This document shows, piece after piece, positions 63,894 through 64,000 of a stretch of DNA of 64,000 bases. The stretch spans positions 3,286,001 to 3,350,000 of the forward strand of contig NZ_CP039250.1 of NCBI RefSeq assembly GCF_004795895.1, read 5' to 3'. Within the stretch, counting starts at the first letter, position 1; each line of letters opens with the position of its first letter. Both the position numbers and the translations under genes were made by a program. The DNA comes from Sphingopyxis sp. PAMC25046. GTDB lineage: Bacteria > Pseudomonadota > Alphaproteobacteria > Sphingomonadales > Sphingomonadaceae. The notes beneath the pieces are model-generated. The model saw nothing but the letters and a program-made list of their open reading frames with translations. It was not told the DNA's origin and did not search any database.

Positions 63894-64000
63894 ATGCTGG
63901 AAGGCGGCTGCGCCTGCGGCGCCATTCGCTATCGGCTCAAGGTCGACCCCTATGACACGGGCTGGTGCCATTGCCGGATCTGCCAGCGGGTGTCCGGCAC
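63894..64000 (+). CDS. GFA-family (glutathione-dependent formaldehyde-activating-like) protein, 5' part only
   Basis: The first 35 residues before the window edge: MLEGGCACGAIRYRL, then TGWCHCRICQRVSG. The C-x-C near the N-terminus and C-H-C-x-x-C are the zinc ligands that define the GFA/CENP-V fold (PF04828). Substrate unknown. AGGAGA precedes ATG 63894. The rest of the gene lies outside the window. Confidence 0.82.
   Translation, partial: MLEGGCACGAIRYRLKVDPYDTGWCHCRICQRVSG

Overview
The window looks like chromosomal DNA of a high-GC alphaproteobacterium, most likely a sphingomonad (Sphingopyxis/Sphingomonas-like). The reasons are the set of small sphingomonad-type stress proteins (CsbD-like, DUF6894, DUF3606, DUF2171, PRC-barrel), HWE-family histidine kinases, an alphaproteobacterial imuA-imuB-dnaE2 cassette, LexA boxes of the form GTTC-N7-GTTC, and many sites resembling promoters of the general stress sigma factor EcfG (GGAAC-N16/17-CGTT). 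The genus is inferred. I saw no rRNA, tRNA, CRISPR array, prophage or insertion sequence.

Layout. 0-8 kb: partial ctaG, DUF2231 membrane protein, sorbosone-dehydrogenase-like lipoprotein, DedA, BON protein, a frameshifted aspartic protease relic, a Crp/Fnr regulator with a DUF6894 gene, a histidine phosphatase and an NAD(P)HX dehydratase. 8-13 kb: tiny stress proteins between strong terminators, an OmpA-like lipoprotein, and a three-gene two-component operon. 13-20 kb: MgtC, CDF transporter, a PCMT/erythromycin-esterase fusion, exonuclease III and a cupin. 20-31 kb: DUF305, an SDR/zinc-ADH/SRPBCC operon, DUF421+DUF202, YihY, BCCT transporter, DUF2171 and PRC-barrel proteins, with decayed copies of a cupin gene and a PRC-barrel gene. 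31-39 kb: PAS-GAF-HWE kinase with a divergent receiver, hemerythrin, a TrxR-like flavoprotein, a second Crp/Fnr-DUF6894 pair, and an operon with CinA-like protein and DUF421. 39-46.4 kb: a mannose-centred cluster of two GH130 genes, a ManA-type isomerase, a GT4 fusion protein and a GDP-mannose pyrophosphorylase. 46.5-53 kb: DUF1989, large catalase, YqcI/GntA-like protein, DUF4142 lipoprotein and an SDR. 53.5-64 kb: DNA repair (imuA-imuB-dnaE2, two SRAP-family genes, DUF1810, AlkB), the intact aspartic protease, a second CsbD-like gene, and small genes ending in a truncated GFA-family gene.

How it fits together. Two regulatory themes dominate. About twenty transcription units have a G(G/C)AAC-N16/17-(C/G)GT(T/C) site roughly 30-90 bases upstream of the start codon. 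They include DedA, CsbD-like, PRC-barrel, hemerythrin, catalase, BCCT, the mannose cluster, DUF4142 and the HWE kinase, so much of the window reads as a general-stress-response island. The repair genes at 58-62.7 kb instead sit behind two LexA boxes. The mannose cluster encodes what could be a closed GDP-mannose/mannoside/mannose-1-phosphate cycle and is the best candidate here for an undescribed metabolic system.
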